From: Chloranthus sessilifolius
Lineage: Eukaryota; Streptophyta; Magnoliopsida; Chloranthales; Chloranthaceae
NCBI GenBank assembly: GCA_021018995.1
Contig: CM037595.1
Location: 92,578,491 to 92,642,490, forward strand
Length of the DNA: 64,000 nt
Direction: 5' to 3'
Part shown: piece by piece, positions 32,426 through 44,475 of the stretch
Position numbering within the stretch: position 1 is the stretch's first letter
How the letters are laid out: every line of letters starts with the position of its first letter
The notes under the pieces: model-generated
What the model saw: only the letters and a program-made list of their open reading frames with translations
The model's database searches: none
Told to the model about the DNA's origin: nothing
Program-made: the position numbers and the translations under genes

Positions 32426-32610
32426 CAAGGATCAAAGTTTCGGGTAAATTTTCGATTTCGAGCTTGGCCGAAACCGAAAATATGAACCGAAAATTCGGCC
32501 AAAAACCAAAAATTCTGCCAAATTTTCTACTGAAATTTTGGGTCCCATACAAATTTGGACCGAAATTTCGGCCAAAATTTCGGTCATTTCGGCCGAAATT
32601 TTGATCCTTG
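32426..32610. mobile_element. hAT-like MITE, family D, 185 bp
   Basis: Identical flanks ATTTACAT (32418-32425, 32611-32618) form a perfect 8-bp target duplication. Ends CAAGGATCAAAG and TTTTGATCCTTG are inverted. The interior is an array of TTCGGCCGAAATT-type palindromes. Confidence 0.88.
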
Positions 32611-32639
32611 ATTTACATGAGTTCCACTTTAGAGTGCAT

Positions 32640-33262
32640 TGCACAGGTTACCTACAAGTTTAACATAAAAGAATTGATTCAACTTTTATTTGTCATTGAA
32701 AACTTTCATTTTGGAAGCTTAGCATTTATTAGTAAATTTTTGTGTTGTTTTTCAGAGTTTAATATTTGAAAGAGATTTATTATAAAATAATGCAAGTTTA
32801 CTTACTATTTCCTTTTTTTTCTCTTCTATTTTTATATTATTAATTATTATTCTTTTATATGGCAAAGTCTAACAACCAATTGACCATGATCAGACCCATT
32901 TGGACAGCACTAGCCGCCTTTATGGACAGAGCCCTATCTATTTCATAAGAAAAGTCACTCATGAAGCCATTGACTAGACTAGTAAGAAATTGCAACATGG
33001 GATCATCCAAAAAGAAAGATGGAGCAATAGACAACAAAAAGCATGAGAAATAACAAAAGCTACTAAAATATTTGTGCCATGCATTGGAAAAAAAAAGATC
33101 AAAGGGTATATTTGGATAGGGGAAAATGAAAAGAAACACTCAAAAAACTAATAAAATTTTACCATTTTCGGTGTTTGGTTAAAATGTTCGCAGCAGAAAT
33201 TAAATGGGACTAAATCGTAGCACTTGAGTAGGATATTGTCATTTCCATGGGAAAGGAGACCT

Positions 33263-33266
<4 letters not shown>
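32640..33266. other. no gene seen
   Basis: AT-rich. 33139-33185 has a GGTGTTTGG-type sequence like some MITE ends, but no partner. Confidence 0.4.

Positions 33267-33300
<34 letters not shown>
33267..33300. repeat. (CT)n microsatellite
   Basis: About 16 CT units without interruption. Confidence 0.95.
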
Positions 33301-35053
33301 TCGTATTTCGCGGCACCTTGCATACCAATGAAAAATCCAACGGCCAAACTGTTCTCCGGTGATTCGAACATTCAAGTGAAAAAATTTCATAGGTGGCCGA
33401 GGAGTCAGTGAAGCTCCCAGCGTACAATCCATAGATGTAAATTAAACAGCCAAAATCTTAAACTACGCTACTTTTAGCATTAATAAAACAAAAAAATTAA
33501 ATCCAATCGAAACTCTAAGATTGCAAAATTTGTCATTTTTACCAAAAAAAAATCCCTTATCCACATTCAATCCATGAAGCCTAAAAACTATTTCACTTAA
33601 GTTTAGCGTTTGAGATCATCTTGAAGCACTGAAGATGGTACTCCTCTCTTAGTTATGATGTGTTATTACGGTATCAAAACACCAGATTTTCTGGTTTCTT
33701 ATGGATTTTAAACAGGTTGGAATCAATGGAATGCACAAATCCTTTTCCACTTGTTTCTAGAAAATACATTCAAATAAAGCCTAAGGCCTCGATCAGGTGT
33801 TTCTTGGGTTTTCTCAAAAAAGCTCAAATTCTTGGACACTTAAATTCCTGGCATATTTTTAGCATATTCAGATTCCTGACTTTTCTCATATGCGTTTTTA
33901 AGTTACACAGATTCCTGACAGATTCTTAGCAGACTCAGATTTCTTTGTTTTTCAATACCTCTCAGAAAATCCTCAGAATTGATTCAATCTGTGGTTATAT
34001 TATGATCGTAGAAATGTTATCTAATTATCGGTTTGTATGTCGTATTCGGATTTCTCTCAAAATTTACGGGCAACCAATCGAAATGGGGCTAAACATATTT
34101 GACGGAGTCTTTTTCAGATGACTATTAAACATATCTAATTTAATAGTCATTACTTTTAAATTGGGTCACTAATACTCAATTGAAAATTATGATGCTTTTA
34201 AATTATCGATATTATTGACAGATAATTTTGATAATTTGAAAATAGCGTATAGCGTGGCAGAGACACGTAATTTAAAATTATTAAAATTATCGGTCGATAA
34301 TTTCAATTAGTTGAACTATTAGTCGATACAACCAATACAGTAAACGTATTGGCCGATATTTTGATCAATGTATCAGCCGATATGTTGCCGCGTGTTGATC
34401 AATTCATTGATTGAGATTTTGAACCATGCTCTGAACATTCAATCAACGCATTTTTCCAAAAATTGTGGATATGGATGTTGACATTTTTCACGCTCTCAAT
34501 TGGAAAGTAGGATTATCGATTTTATATTCTCATATCCATATGATAATTTGCCACGTGTACAACTTAAATTGCTCCAACATTATCCGACTATAAAACACAC
34601 CTTTTTGTACACAAATCCAGCCTTCAGCTGTATCTTCAACCTTGCATTTCCAAGAATCACACCGTCCAGGCTGACCCTGCCGCCAAATCCTGACCGTCCA
34701 ATCACTGTTGCAAGAGGCCAATATCGACGGAATCCTATCGACTCCGGTGACCAACAATAACTCGGGAAGCACTAGCCTCAGTGCTTTAACAACAATGAGA
34801 TAGCCACCCATTACAAAATAGTGTACGTGGATTCCTCTGGCCCCCATCATGCAAGTCGGTTCCTCTTGCTCCCATCATGTAAAACTTATATTATATAATA
34901 TATAATTTGTATATATTATAGATTTTTACAGATAACTGCAAGTCGGTTGGGTAAAGCATCAATATAATATTATATTGATAATACTAGAGGGATTTTAGCA
35001 ATCGTGATTTTATCAATCGTTGCTTTTGCTGTGTAATATTATATATTATGTTA

Positions 35054-35054
<1 letters not shown>
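33301..35054. other. no clear gene; low-copy looking stretch
   Basis: 34195-34430 has repeated TCGATAATTT and GCCGATA motifs ending in ATTTTGAACCATG, probably a worn hAT-like element. 34590-34750 is less AT-rich; its minus strand reads SILASCNSDWTVRIWRQG, which looks like one WD40 blade, but no neighbouring blades or splice partners were found. 34820-34880 has a short imperfect tandem repeat. Confidence 0.4.

Positions 35055-35100
<46 letters not shown>
35055..35100. repeat. (AT)n microsatellite
   Basis: Uninterrupted AT repeat, directly adjoining the MITE at 35101. Confidence 0.95.
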
Positions 35101-35102
<2 letters not shown>

Positions 35103-35456
35103 AAAAGGTCTCCGTCCTCCAAGCTTCCACGTGGAGCTTCACGTAGCACCCAAAATATTGTTTCGATGCCACGTGGAGCTCGGGTGTATTGCTTAGATCA
35201 TCTTTGAAAAAAAAAAAAATTGAAAACTCATCTCCACGGTCTATTTTTTGAACCATGAAATGTGAACCAATGAAACCCGTCAAACTTTAACTTGTGGGTT
35301 TAAAAAGTTTTTTTCGATTTTTTTTTTTAATATTAATCTATACCGTCCACTTGTGCTCCACGTGACACCCAAACACTGTTTTGGGTGCCACGTGGAGCTC
35401 CACGTGGATCTTGGAGGACGGTGACTGTCCTCCAATGGAGGACCTAACCGGCTCCT
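35101..35456. repeat. palindromic MITE inserted in an AT microsatellite
   Basis: Arms mirror each other: CCGTCCTCCAAGCTTCCACGTGGAGC at the left (in two parts: CCGTCCTCCAAGC, TTCCACGTGGAGC) against GCTCCACGTGGATCTTGGAGGACGG at the right, with CACGTGGCACCCAAA/GGTGCCACGTGG further in. TATATATA follows on both sides and would be the duplicated target. The outer right end is longer than the left. Confidence 0.65.
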
Positions 35457-36454
35457 TATATATATATATACTTTCATGAAGATAACTAGCAACCGTTGTG
35501 CTCCTTGGTTGTACTGGATAAGCGTCAGATGACGGTGAGCTGAAATCCTAACAGAATAAGCAGTTGCAAAAGCGACGGTCCAACACACCGGCCAATGGCT
35601 CCGGACACCAGAAATCGTCCAATACAGGTCCGGTGGCCGTTCGATGAGCCAAAAAGGCGTACCGACGATGGTAAGGCGACAGAAACTCCCACCGTCATCT
35701 TCTCCAACCTCTTTCTGCAAATATCTCTTTTTTTTTTATTGCAAATAAATTAGCCTTGGCTCTTATGCAGGATTTGATTGTATGTATGATACTATACTGC
35801 AAACCTACTCAGATTCTGAGTAATTTTCGACCCAAAAACTCCGACGCACGAACGTCGCTTTCGCTCGGAAAGTATACGATATTATGTGGGACCTACATTA
35901 ACTCGCGAACAGAGGAAAGCATCATATTTGCTCGAAATATGATGACAATCTAAGTAAATACTGAAATTCTGGGAGAGTTTTGGCTCTCCAATGAGCCCTA
36001 AGAGTGCATTTGAATTTTGGGAAATGACATAATCAAAAGGGCAAGTTTGTCATTTTTTATCGTTGGATGCAACCCTATTCATCGGAAAATAATCCTCCAT
36101 TTTTTGCTATTTTCGAGTTTAGAACGCAAGGGTACCGCTCTATATTTTAATTTGTCCAGCCCTTCGAAAAAGGCATTAAACATATACTTAAGTCACACAA
36201 TACTTTTCTCTCTCAAAAAAAAAAAAAAAGTCACACAATACTTAATAGACTCTTGCAGTTGTTTCAAATTATCAATATAGCTGTCTAAAGAGTTGAAAAT
36301 AATGAAAAAAGAAGGAATCCTAAAGATTCCTACAAGCTAAGAATCCATGGGAAAATGTAGGATTAATAAACTCTTTCCCTCCATTTTGCATATTTTTATC
36401 CAAACACATCAAAATAAAATAACAAGTAATTTTTTTTTCATAAATTATTTTGAC
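35457..36454. other. no clear gene
   Basis: 35520-35710 is of moderate GC with open frames on the minus strand, but I recognise no domain. The rest is AT-rich. Confidence 0.35.
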
Positions 36455-36727
36455 CATGGTATAAAAAATGGCTGATATTGATACGTATCAATTTCTCGGC
36501 AAACTGATACGTATCTGCCCTGATAGGCCCCAATATGTATCGGTATCTCAAGTCTCAACTTGCTATTGGTATCAGTATCGGCCGATACGGTATCGGTTTC
36601 AACCAATATCTCTATTTATTTTTTATTTTAAAAAAATAAAAATAGGTCAATAGATATCGGCATCAGCCGAGTTGTATCGGTCCTCAATGGACCGATACTC
36701 GAGTCCGATACTGATTTAGACACCTTG
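36455..36727. mobile_element. hAT-like MITE, family D, diverged
   Basis: Left end CATGGTATAAAAAA, right end, read inward, CAAGGTGTCTAAA. Flanks ATTTTGAC and ATTTTTAG match in six of eight bases. The interior repeats GATACGTATC and GTATCGGCCGATAC-type palindromes, like 25497-25726. Confidence 0.6.
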
Positions 36728-37341
36728 ATTTTTAGTTTTGACGTTTTATAAAACTTAACATTTTCTATATAAAACTTGAACATTTTTTCTTCTACGGACA
36801 GAGAATTAGCATATCAATGAGATATTAGGATATTTTAAAATAGTTTCTTTAAAAGGGGTAAAGTGCTATCAATGACCTTCATAGTGTTAATCTCTCACCA
36901 TCAAAAGCTAACATTTGTGTAGCAGGAACCTTTAAATATATACATGCTTTTGAGTCTTTAAAAAGCACTTTACATGGTTCTATAATAAAATAGAGTTAGT
37001 CTGGAGAGCCAATTTCTCTTTTATAGGGGCAAACGAGTCTGATTAGGCCAAACTTGATTAGGGTCGCCCCGATTACGTTTGGGCCTCGGCTTGATTAGCA
37101 GTTAATTGCTTGGGTCGGGTCCAGTTGAACCCAATTGGCTTACAAGATAGGAATTGGACTAAAGATGGGTCAAATCGAGAACACGGGAGTCGGGATCCAT
37201 ACCCGATTCATTTATTGAATGGGTAGGATTTTCCAACCCAAAAAGATGGAACGGGTCAAAACACAAACTTGACCCATCGTAGACAACTGGACCCATCGAG
37301 TCAACCGGCCGATTCTCAGCTATACTTTTAAAAATACACAG
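36728..37341. other. no gene seen
   Basis: 37030-37320 is rich in GGGTC/GACCC pieces, as at 22.0-22.3 kb and 31.2 kb. No matched ends. Confidence 0.35.
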
Positions 37342-37700
37342 GTGACTCTATTTGCACCCTCTAAAACTATAGAGCAACCGATCGAAACTATTGATGGTTG
37401 AATCGGACGTGGGAGATCATTTTTCGTCCCAATCCTCCACACAATAAATCTTGAGATCACGGACAACTAGATGTTGATTTCACGTTACCCATCCTAAAAG
37501 GATACATAAATGCACATGATTATCAAGATATATTTGTGCCACAAAGAATCAACATGTGAGCCTTATGATGTTACACCATAATCTCAAGATATATTGTGTG
37601 GAAAATTGGAAGAAAAACAATCTCCATTCTCATATTCAAATGCAGTCAAATAACCAGGGCTTGGGTATTTTAGAGTTTTAATGGGTGCAAATAGAGCCAC
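37342..37700. repeat. palindromic MITE, family B copy 2
   Basis: Ends GTGACTCTATTTGCACCC and GGGTGCAAATAGAGCCAC are inverted. The core has GGGAGATCATTTTTCGTCCC and its mirror, and ATCTCAAGATATATTGTGTGG against its mirror. Flanks AAATACACA and TAATACACT match in seven of nine bases, which would fit a Mutator-type 9-bp duplication. Confidence 0.68.
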
Positions 37701-37815
37701 TTAATACACTTTTTAGCCAAAGTTTCTCTCAGCCAAATCAAGTTAAAAGTTGACTCCTCTGGAATCTGTTGCGCTTAAAAGGTTTGTAATAGTTGGCTTT
37801 TAATGGTTTTAGTGA

Positions 37816-37900
37816 CTGATTGAGTGGTAGCTCAATTGGTATATTCCCTCTTTTGTGGAGCTTGAGGTTGTAGGTTCAGCACTCCATGTTGTTGTGTGAG
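37816..37900 (+). mobile_element. tRNA-related SINE-like sequence
   Basis: TAGCTCAATTGGTATATTCCC resembles an A box (given to 20 bases: TAGCTCAATTGGTATATTCC), and GTAGGTTCAGCACTCC about 45 bp later a B box. The body probably extends to about 38100, but the tail is not resolved. Confidence 0.5.
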
Positions 37901-38139
37901 ATTTATTTTCCAAGTGTTGCTCATGAACTATCATACTCTCTACGATATAGAAGGCACATCCAAGCCAACCCGACAAAATTTTTGGCTGCACAACAAGTGA
38001 AGGGCATATGCCTGCCCTACCAAACGGTGAATCCTGATCGGACCCAACGGGGAAGGGGATATGCCCAACCCAGCCTAGTTAAAACGTTTTATTTTGGTAA
38101 ATAAGTCACAATATATTGGGTCAGGCAAACCGAGCCGGG

Positions 38140-38235
38140 CCTGGTTTAATGTCTGATAGGTGTGCCATTATCCAAAGATCTCTTAAATAGAAGATTGGGA
38201 TAAAAAATAATCTCCATTGTTTAATTCGAAGCCAT
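38140..38235. repeat. family B MITE, one arm only
   Basis: GATTGGGATAAAAAATAATC followed by TCCATTG matches the outer arm of family B; the mirror arm is missing. Confidence 0.45.
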
Positions 38236-38769
38236 CAAATGTCATCTAAAATTAATGGCTACCATCTAAATCCAAATAATCATTAGTTTTAGATGGCTTA
38301 AGATAATGTGTTGACCTTGTGCCCAAATATGTGGCACCGAACCTTGAATTTGGAACTAGGTCACCTAGCAGTCCGAGTCGCTTACCGATACTAACTCTAG
38401 TCTAAGTCACTCTTAATATATGAGCTACCACTTTAATGATTTAGAATTGAGTAATATTAGTATGCTATAGCCCAATCGTTAAAACCCATACAAATCCTAG
38501 ACACAAGCATTAGGGATAAAATGGTAATTTCACCCTCTAAGCATGTTGTCTGAGATTTGTCCGAGTTTATAATTTTTCTTTAGAATTTTGCTTAAAATAT
38601 CTGGCATTGGGCTATCATGATTCTAGTTATAGTTGCATAATGGGGACGTGATGCCACCCTATGTATATTTTATACCCTCTTTCTAAAATGAGAACATAAC
38701 TCTCTTGTTTTTCACTTCATGGTCCGATATTTATATTCTTAATAATGCCCCTCATACAAATAGTCATAT

Positions 38770-39062
38770 ATAATTTTGCCTGATGACAGGAGATTATTTT
38801 TCATCCCAATTTTCTTAATAACAAAGATCAATTTTCTATCATCAGATGGCTAAATTTTGAATCCACAAGAAACACATTCCAAAAAGTGATCAGAGAACCA
38901 CTCATCATCTATGTCATGAACTTGTTGTTTTTTGGGATGTGTACCCCGTGGAATCAAAATATGTCTGTTTAATGGTACGCTTATAATCTCAAGTTCTATC
39001 ATGTCAAATTTTAGGACGAATGATTTCTTCATCGTATGATTCAAAGCAATCAATGACTTAAA
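38770..39062. repeat. palindromic MITE, family B copy 4
   Basis: Left arm GGAGATTATTTTTCATCCC with TCATCAGATGG; right arm mirrors it with TTTAGGACGAATGATTTCTTC and CGTATGATTCAAAG. The centre has CCAAAAAGTGATC/TTTTTTGGGATGTG. Borders approximate. Confidence 0.6.
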
Positions 39063-39205
39063 GTACGTGAAACCCGAGTAGAAAAAAAAGAATTATTAGT
39101 TGTAAATAAAGATACTCTAATTACCGCATGACCGATCACATTGCATTTATGATAATGATACCTTTAACCGAATTAGAAGAATAATCTTTGGACGTAAATA
39201 AAGGG

Positions 39206-39523
39206 GCCTGGCCTCCTACGCTGAAAATCATTGAATGGATCAGACGCTAGAATTTTTCGTCCTCATTAATCTTCCACTAGCATTAGACGATCAATTTTTA
39301 TTCCATGTGACACAAATCCCAAAAAGTGATTTGGACATCACATTTGAGCATGAAGTGTCACGTGATTTTTTAGTTAATTTTGTAGTATCAGTAAATAGAC
39401 CGTCTAATGGTACGTTTGTGATATCAAGATCATTTATGTTTAAGATTGGAATGAAAATGATCTCCAACATATGATTCAAAACACCCAATAGTTTTAAGTC
39501 TAGGTGCCCTCCAAGATTTGGTA
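39206..39523. repeat. palindromic MITE, family B copy 5
   Basis: Arms with GACGATCAATTTTTATTCC and its mirror (GGAATGAAAATGATCTCC), centre CCCAAAAAGTGATTTGGAC. Direct repeats GACGTAAATAAAGGG and GACGTAAAAATAAAGGG flank it at about 39190 and 39524. Confidence 0.6.
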
Positions 39524-40118
39524 GACGTAAAAATAAAGGGCGGGTACCCTTGGGGCCATAGTGACCAAACTCACATTTTTTCGGAAAAAACGTGTGTTTT
39601 TGAAAAAACAAAAAAAACTTTGAGAAAAAATGTTTTTTTGAAAAATTCCTTCTTTTTTTTTTTAAACGCGTTTTAAACCCGTGTTTTTTCGGAAAATACG
39701 TTTTAAACCCCCTTTTTCCCATTTAATACCCTTGTTTAGTCAAAACATGTATTTTTTTTATCTTTTATAATTATTAATATATTTTTTATTTTCATAATTT
39801 TTTCATTTTTTTGCCAAAATTACCCAAATTTATCATTTTTTTTTGTATATTTTCAGAGCCGTTTTATTCTAGTGTCTATACTTGATCCAGTTGTTCAATG
39901 ATAACTCTATTTACAACCCAAGATTTTTCCTTCTTAACCTCAATTTTATTTACTTTAATTATTGGTTGCTTTAAATCAGATGATAAATGCCATTTTTCTT
40001 CCGAATCTTCCACACATTAACATCATTATGAGTACACATTAATATGGTTCTTAGACAACTTTCCAAGATATGTATGATATGGAATAAAAATTTAATATGC
40101 TACCATGTGCTTGATATC
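39524..40118. other. no gene; T-rich low-complexity DNA
   Basis: 39570-39720 repeats GTTTTTTCGGAAAA-like motifs in both orientations; possibly a worn MITE. No frame of interest. Confidence 0.4.
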
Positions 40119-40400
40119 CACTGCCACTAGTGCAATGTAACCCCTTATTTATCCATAAGGAAATATATTACACTGCCACTAGTGCAATGTAACCCCCTAT
40201 TTATCCATAAGGAAATATATTACACTGCCACTAGTATCAATAAAAGGGAAATATAATAACCACGGTGGAAGCACATTGAGCAATGTGGCCCCCTATTTAT
40301 CCATAAGGAAATATATTACTGTAGGTAGAATCATGGCCCTATTTATGATTTATTCATAAAAAAGTAATATATTATTGGGGCAATGGTAAGGTCTTACTAG

Positions 40401-40496
40401 GTGGCATAATCACAAAATCAGAATTCGATAATAATTCGGCAAAGTTAAAATTTGAAAAAAACTGGCAAAGTTCGAGAACAATTTAAGGATAAAAAA

Positions 40497-40574
<78 letters not shown>

Positions 40575-41007
40575 TTATAATTTAAATATATATTTAATTT
40601 TTTTTAATATCCTCCAATGACGAGGAGCAAAGAAAAAGGGTTCAAAGGGTTTGAGAAGTAAGAGAGAGAGAGAGAAGAGAAGCGTTTTAATTATTTTGAA
40701 CTTTTTTACTTTTTAACTTATATATATATATATATAAGTAATTTTTTGACTTTTAAGTTGCAAAGTTACTAAAATAGTAAATGCAAACTAACTTTAAGTG
40801 TTTCATCAAAAGAAACAAAAAAGTAACTTAGAGAGTAAAGGGGGTAGCGGACTTCAGTGATGTCCACAATTTTACCGATTTATTCGCGAAGTTTGGCAAT
40901 TTTTAGAAAAAAAAATAAATAATTCGTGTTTTGTTCGTTTTCCACAAAAATAGCGAATTATTCACAAACTTTTCAATAATTCGATGATTTTTGTGATTAT
41001 GCTAGGT
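40401..41007. mobile_element. MITE inserted in the tandem array
   Basis: Ends GGCATAATCACAAAATC and GATTTTTGTGATTATG are inverted. CTAGGT flanks both sides, and the uninterrupted copy at about 41238 shows the empty site (TATTAGGTAGAATCG). The interior holds an AT microsatellite (40499-40574) and ATTCGCGAA-like motifs. No frame. Confidence 0.6.
40499..40574. repeat. (AT)n microsatellite
   Basis: About 36 AT units with one G interruption. Confidence 0.95.
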
Positions 41008-41699
41008 AGAATCGGATTTCCAGCTCTACCTCATTTGTTGCCCTTGGAACTAGAAGAATCTTGACTTTCTTGATTTTCACTTTTTATAGCATGACGTACA
41101 GTCAAGATTCTCCTATTTCCAAGCAAATGGGGTAGGATTGGACCATTGTCCTATATTATTGTAGGTAGAATCACCACCCTATTTATGATTTATGCATAAA
41201 ACAGTAATATATTAATGGGGCAATGGTTATATCCTATTAGGTAGAATCGTATTTTTAGTCTTACCCTATTTACTGCCCTTGGAACTAGGAGAATTTTGAC
41301 ATTCTTGATTTTTACTTTTTATAGCATGATGTATAGTCAAGATTTTTCTATTTCTAAGGGCATCTTCTTCTATATCTAAGGGTAGCGGATGGGATGGGAC
41401 TGGGTCATTGCCCTATATTAATATAGGTAGATTCACCACCCTATTTATGATTTATTGATAAAAAATAATATATTAATGCAGGTAGAAATAGAATCACCAC
41501 CCTATTTATGATTTATTGATAAAAAATAATATATTAATGCAGGTAGAAATAGAATCACCACCCTATTTATTATTTATCCATAAAAAAGAAATATATTAAC
41601 CCAGGTAGATATGCATTAGGCAGTGGGGCCACCCTATTATTTATGCATAAAAGGAAAAATATTAACCATGGTAGAAACACATTCCATATAAATGAAATT

Positions 41700-42577
41700 A
41701 TCCAAATAATCACAATGTGACTTACATCGTTGGCTCTAATAAGGCTAGCATGCTTTTAGCTACATCAAAGATTGATCAAAATTATAATTTAGAAGGCTAG
41801 TATTTGCCTTCAATTAGATTATAGAAGGCAATTAGTTTCTAAATGCCATTTCAAGAAAATAAAAATAAAGAGCCATGAAAGGGCGATCTATCTGGCCAAC
41901 CACTTCGTTGATCAAGTCATCAATTTTGTACATTGTCATTTTTTGTACATATATAGTGTCATTTTTGTTGTCTCGCGATGGCGGCCGTCATTTGGATGAG
42001 ATATAAAGCTAAGATAGCATGAAAAAATTATTCTATCATATAATTAGCTTAATCTTCTCTAAACCTAATATGAGTTTTAAAATTTTACCTTACTCCCTGT
42101 CGTGATGGAATGAGAATTGTTAAGAGGCTCGTGAGATTGATGCGAGAGGTAGGGTTAAAATAAAATAGTTTTAGTCAATATGTTGGTAATCATTCAAATT
42201 TTGGTGCTTTAGGCTCTTAATCAGATGGTAGAAATAGTTTTTCAATATATCCTTCAACATGTCTAAAAATGTCATTAGCTACAACACCATGTGGTGACAT
42301 AATGGCCACCTCTTTAGAATTGGTCATGTGATCGCCAACTTTGACGGCCAAGCCTATCTCTTTATACCCACTCAAAAAAACAATGCACCAAGGGAAAAGA
42401 GGACTCAAAGCCGATCCCAAATAGATGGATGATAATTATGATGAATAATATTACATAATCTACTAACTTAGTAGGCAATCATTTTTACCTTCAACTAGCA
42501 ACTTCACCATTTTGTTGCCTCGTGGGGCACTGGCCATCATTTGGATTTTTCATATTTAGAGTTAGCAGCTTAAATTA
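41700..42577. other. no gene seen
   Basis: AT-rich. The minus-strand frame at 42217-42420 has no recognised domain. Confidence 0.4.
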
Positions 42578-43016
42578 CTATTTCTTAGGGGTGTAATCAA
42601 GTCGGTTTGGATTGGTTTTCATGCTAAATCGAAACTGAACCAATAATTATCGGTCTCTAGTTTCTGAAACCAAACCATTAAGCTTCCAAACCGAAATCGG
42701 ACCGATAAATAGTTATCAGTTCGGTCGGTTTTCGGTTTCTAAACTTCAATTTTTTTATTTGTAAATTTTTTTTTTTTTTAATTTTTTTTTTTTTTACAAA
42801 TAATACTTATTTTTGTGATTTCCTTTTCATAGTGACAAATTTCGTTTTCGGTGGGGGGCCCTTTAAATACATTTCGAAAAAATTTCGGGGATTAAAAATA
42901 TATAAAAAATATATTTAAGCAATTAATCCAAATGGCTAAGCACCGACGCCAAGCTCAAGCATAGAACTATAGAAGACAAATTGACAAAGGGTGCCGTTAA
43001 ACTCACCCGAAAAGGC

Positions 43017-43396
43017 TGTGTTTTCACCCCACCTCCTCCACTCGGTATGTATTGATCGCCTTTGAATCAGATGGTGGAGGTCATTTTTCATCCCCATATT
43101 TTGCACAATGGATTTATGGATCGTGGGCGTACCATCATATGGTCGATTTTTTATTATGCATGACACACATCTCAAAAAGTGATGCTAAAATCATATTTGA
43201 GCGTGATGAGGGCCATATGATTTTAGGGTCACTTTTTGATATGTGTGCCATGTGTAATAAAAAATCGACCGTCTGATGGTACGCCTACGATCCATAGATC
43301 TATTGTGCAGAAGATGGGGACAAAAAATGACCTTTACCATCTGATTCAAAGGCATTCAATGCATGCTGATTGAAGAAGGTAGGGTGAGAAAGTGGT
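43017..43396. repeat. palindromic MITE, family B copy 6
   Basis: Near-perfect palindrome: left arm with TTTTCACCC, CCTTTGAATCAGATGG and GGATCGTGGGCGTACCATCA; right arm mirrors each. The centre is CTCAAAAAGTGATG against TCACTTTTTGATATG. Nested in the hAT element at 42586-44110. Confidence 0.75.
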
Positions 43397-43410
43397 TTTC
43401 TAAATGGAAT

Positions 43411-43500
43411 TTAGTCCCACATCGGTGAGGAGAAAAAAATGGCACTCTAGCCACCTCTATAAAAGGCTCTCAATTCGCTTAAGCAAGTCATGCGGTGATG
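43411..43500 (+). repeat. LTR or TRIM fragment with TATA box
   Basis: TAGTCCCACATCGGTGAGGA, followed by CTATAAAAGG about 50 bp later, is the layout of the start of many small plant LTRs. No partner LTR or primer site was found. Confidence 0.4.
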
Positions 43501-44247
43501 CAGCCATGTGGTGTAAATTTTGAAAATTTCTCTAAATTGCAAACATATTAAAAAAAAGAGTTAAAAAAAAATCAAAAATAAAAAATTTAGAAATTTGGTT
43601 GAGAAAATTGAAAATTTTGAAATTTTGCCGAAAAAATTGAAATTTTTGAAATTATCGAAAAGTATCAAAATTTCTTCTAAATTTTTGTTTGACCCTCATT
43701 GCAGCGAATTTCTCAAAATTTCATCGAATTTTGGCGAAATTTGTTACTATAATCCTTTTTACAAATAATACCTATTATTTGTAAAATTTTATATTTACAA
43801 ATAATACCTATTATTTATAAAAAAAGGTAAACCCTATTATTTGTAAAAAAATAATTAAGAAAACAATACCTATTACTTAGGTAAATCCTATTTTTTTTTT
43901 AAAAGGAAAACTTCTTTTTGTGTGCACCTAAGTAATACCCTATTATCGGTTCAATTTCGATTTTTTTACGTTAAAATCGAAACCAAACCGATAACCCGAT
44001 AAGCCACTTTTTCAAAATCGAAACTGAACTGATATGCTCTAAAACCGAACCGAAATTTTGGTCGGTTTCGATCGGTTAAGTCGGTTCAGTCGGTTTTCTG
44101 CACAACCCTACTATTTCTATTTTTATTACATGACTAGCTTGATTTTCTTTAGGGAAAATTTCTAAAATCTCCCCTCTTTAAAGTTACTTTTCTAAATCTA
44201 TCCCATATTTTTTTAAATATCTAATAAATCTCTGCACTTAAAATATT

Positions 44248-44475
44248 GGTTGTGCTTGGGTTAGCTCTTTTGGAGCAAAGAGTAGCTCTTTCACTTTTTG
44301 GCTCCAACAGAAAACTACTTTTACATTTGGTAATACAATTCCTTACCTCATTTGCTCTGACGGAGTAATAAAACTATTATATGCCTACTCTATTTAAGAA
44401 CAAATTTTATCAGCCCTGACAAAGAGCAGGCAAAGAGTTACTTTTGCTCTTATAAGAGCTAACCCAAACACAACC
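44248..44475. repeat. MITE, family C copy 2
   Basis: Ends GGTTGTGCTTGGGTTAGCTC and GAGCTAACCCAAACACAACC are inverted over 20 bp. The interior matches 31537-31759. 228 bp. Confidence 0.75.

Larger units (their letters stand above)
40119..41690. repeat. tandem-repeat region with 52-bp and ~61-bp units, interrupted
   Basis: 52-bp units begin at 40121, 40173 and 40225 (CTGCCACTAGTGCAATGTAA). Units of about 61 bp around 41425-41690 share TAGAATCACCACCCTATTTA and AATATATTAA. Two longer copies of a block with CCCTTGGAACTAG and TATAGCATGAYGTA lie at about 41010-41160 and 41230-41390. The pieces look related, so the whole region may be one array that expanded repeatedly. An insertion lies at 40401-41007. 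Confidence 0.72.
42586..44110. mobile_element. non-autonomous hAT element with nested MITE
   Basis: Identical flanks CTATTTCT (42578-42585, 44111-44118), a perfect 8-bp target duplication. Ends TAGGGGTGT and, read inward from the right, TAGGGTTGT, the common plant hAT end. Both subterminal regions are crowded with CGGTTT/AAACCG motifs. A family B MITE (43017-43396) and a TATA-bearing LTR-like fragment lie inside. No transposase. Confidence 0.85.

Noticed and set aside
35280..35720. 146-codon minus-strand frame
   Set aside because: Part of it lies in the palindromic MITE at 35101-35456 and the rest has no recognisable domain.
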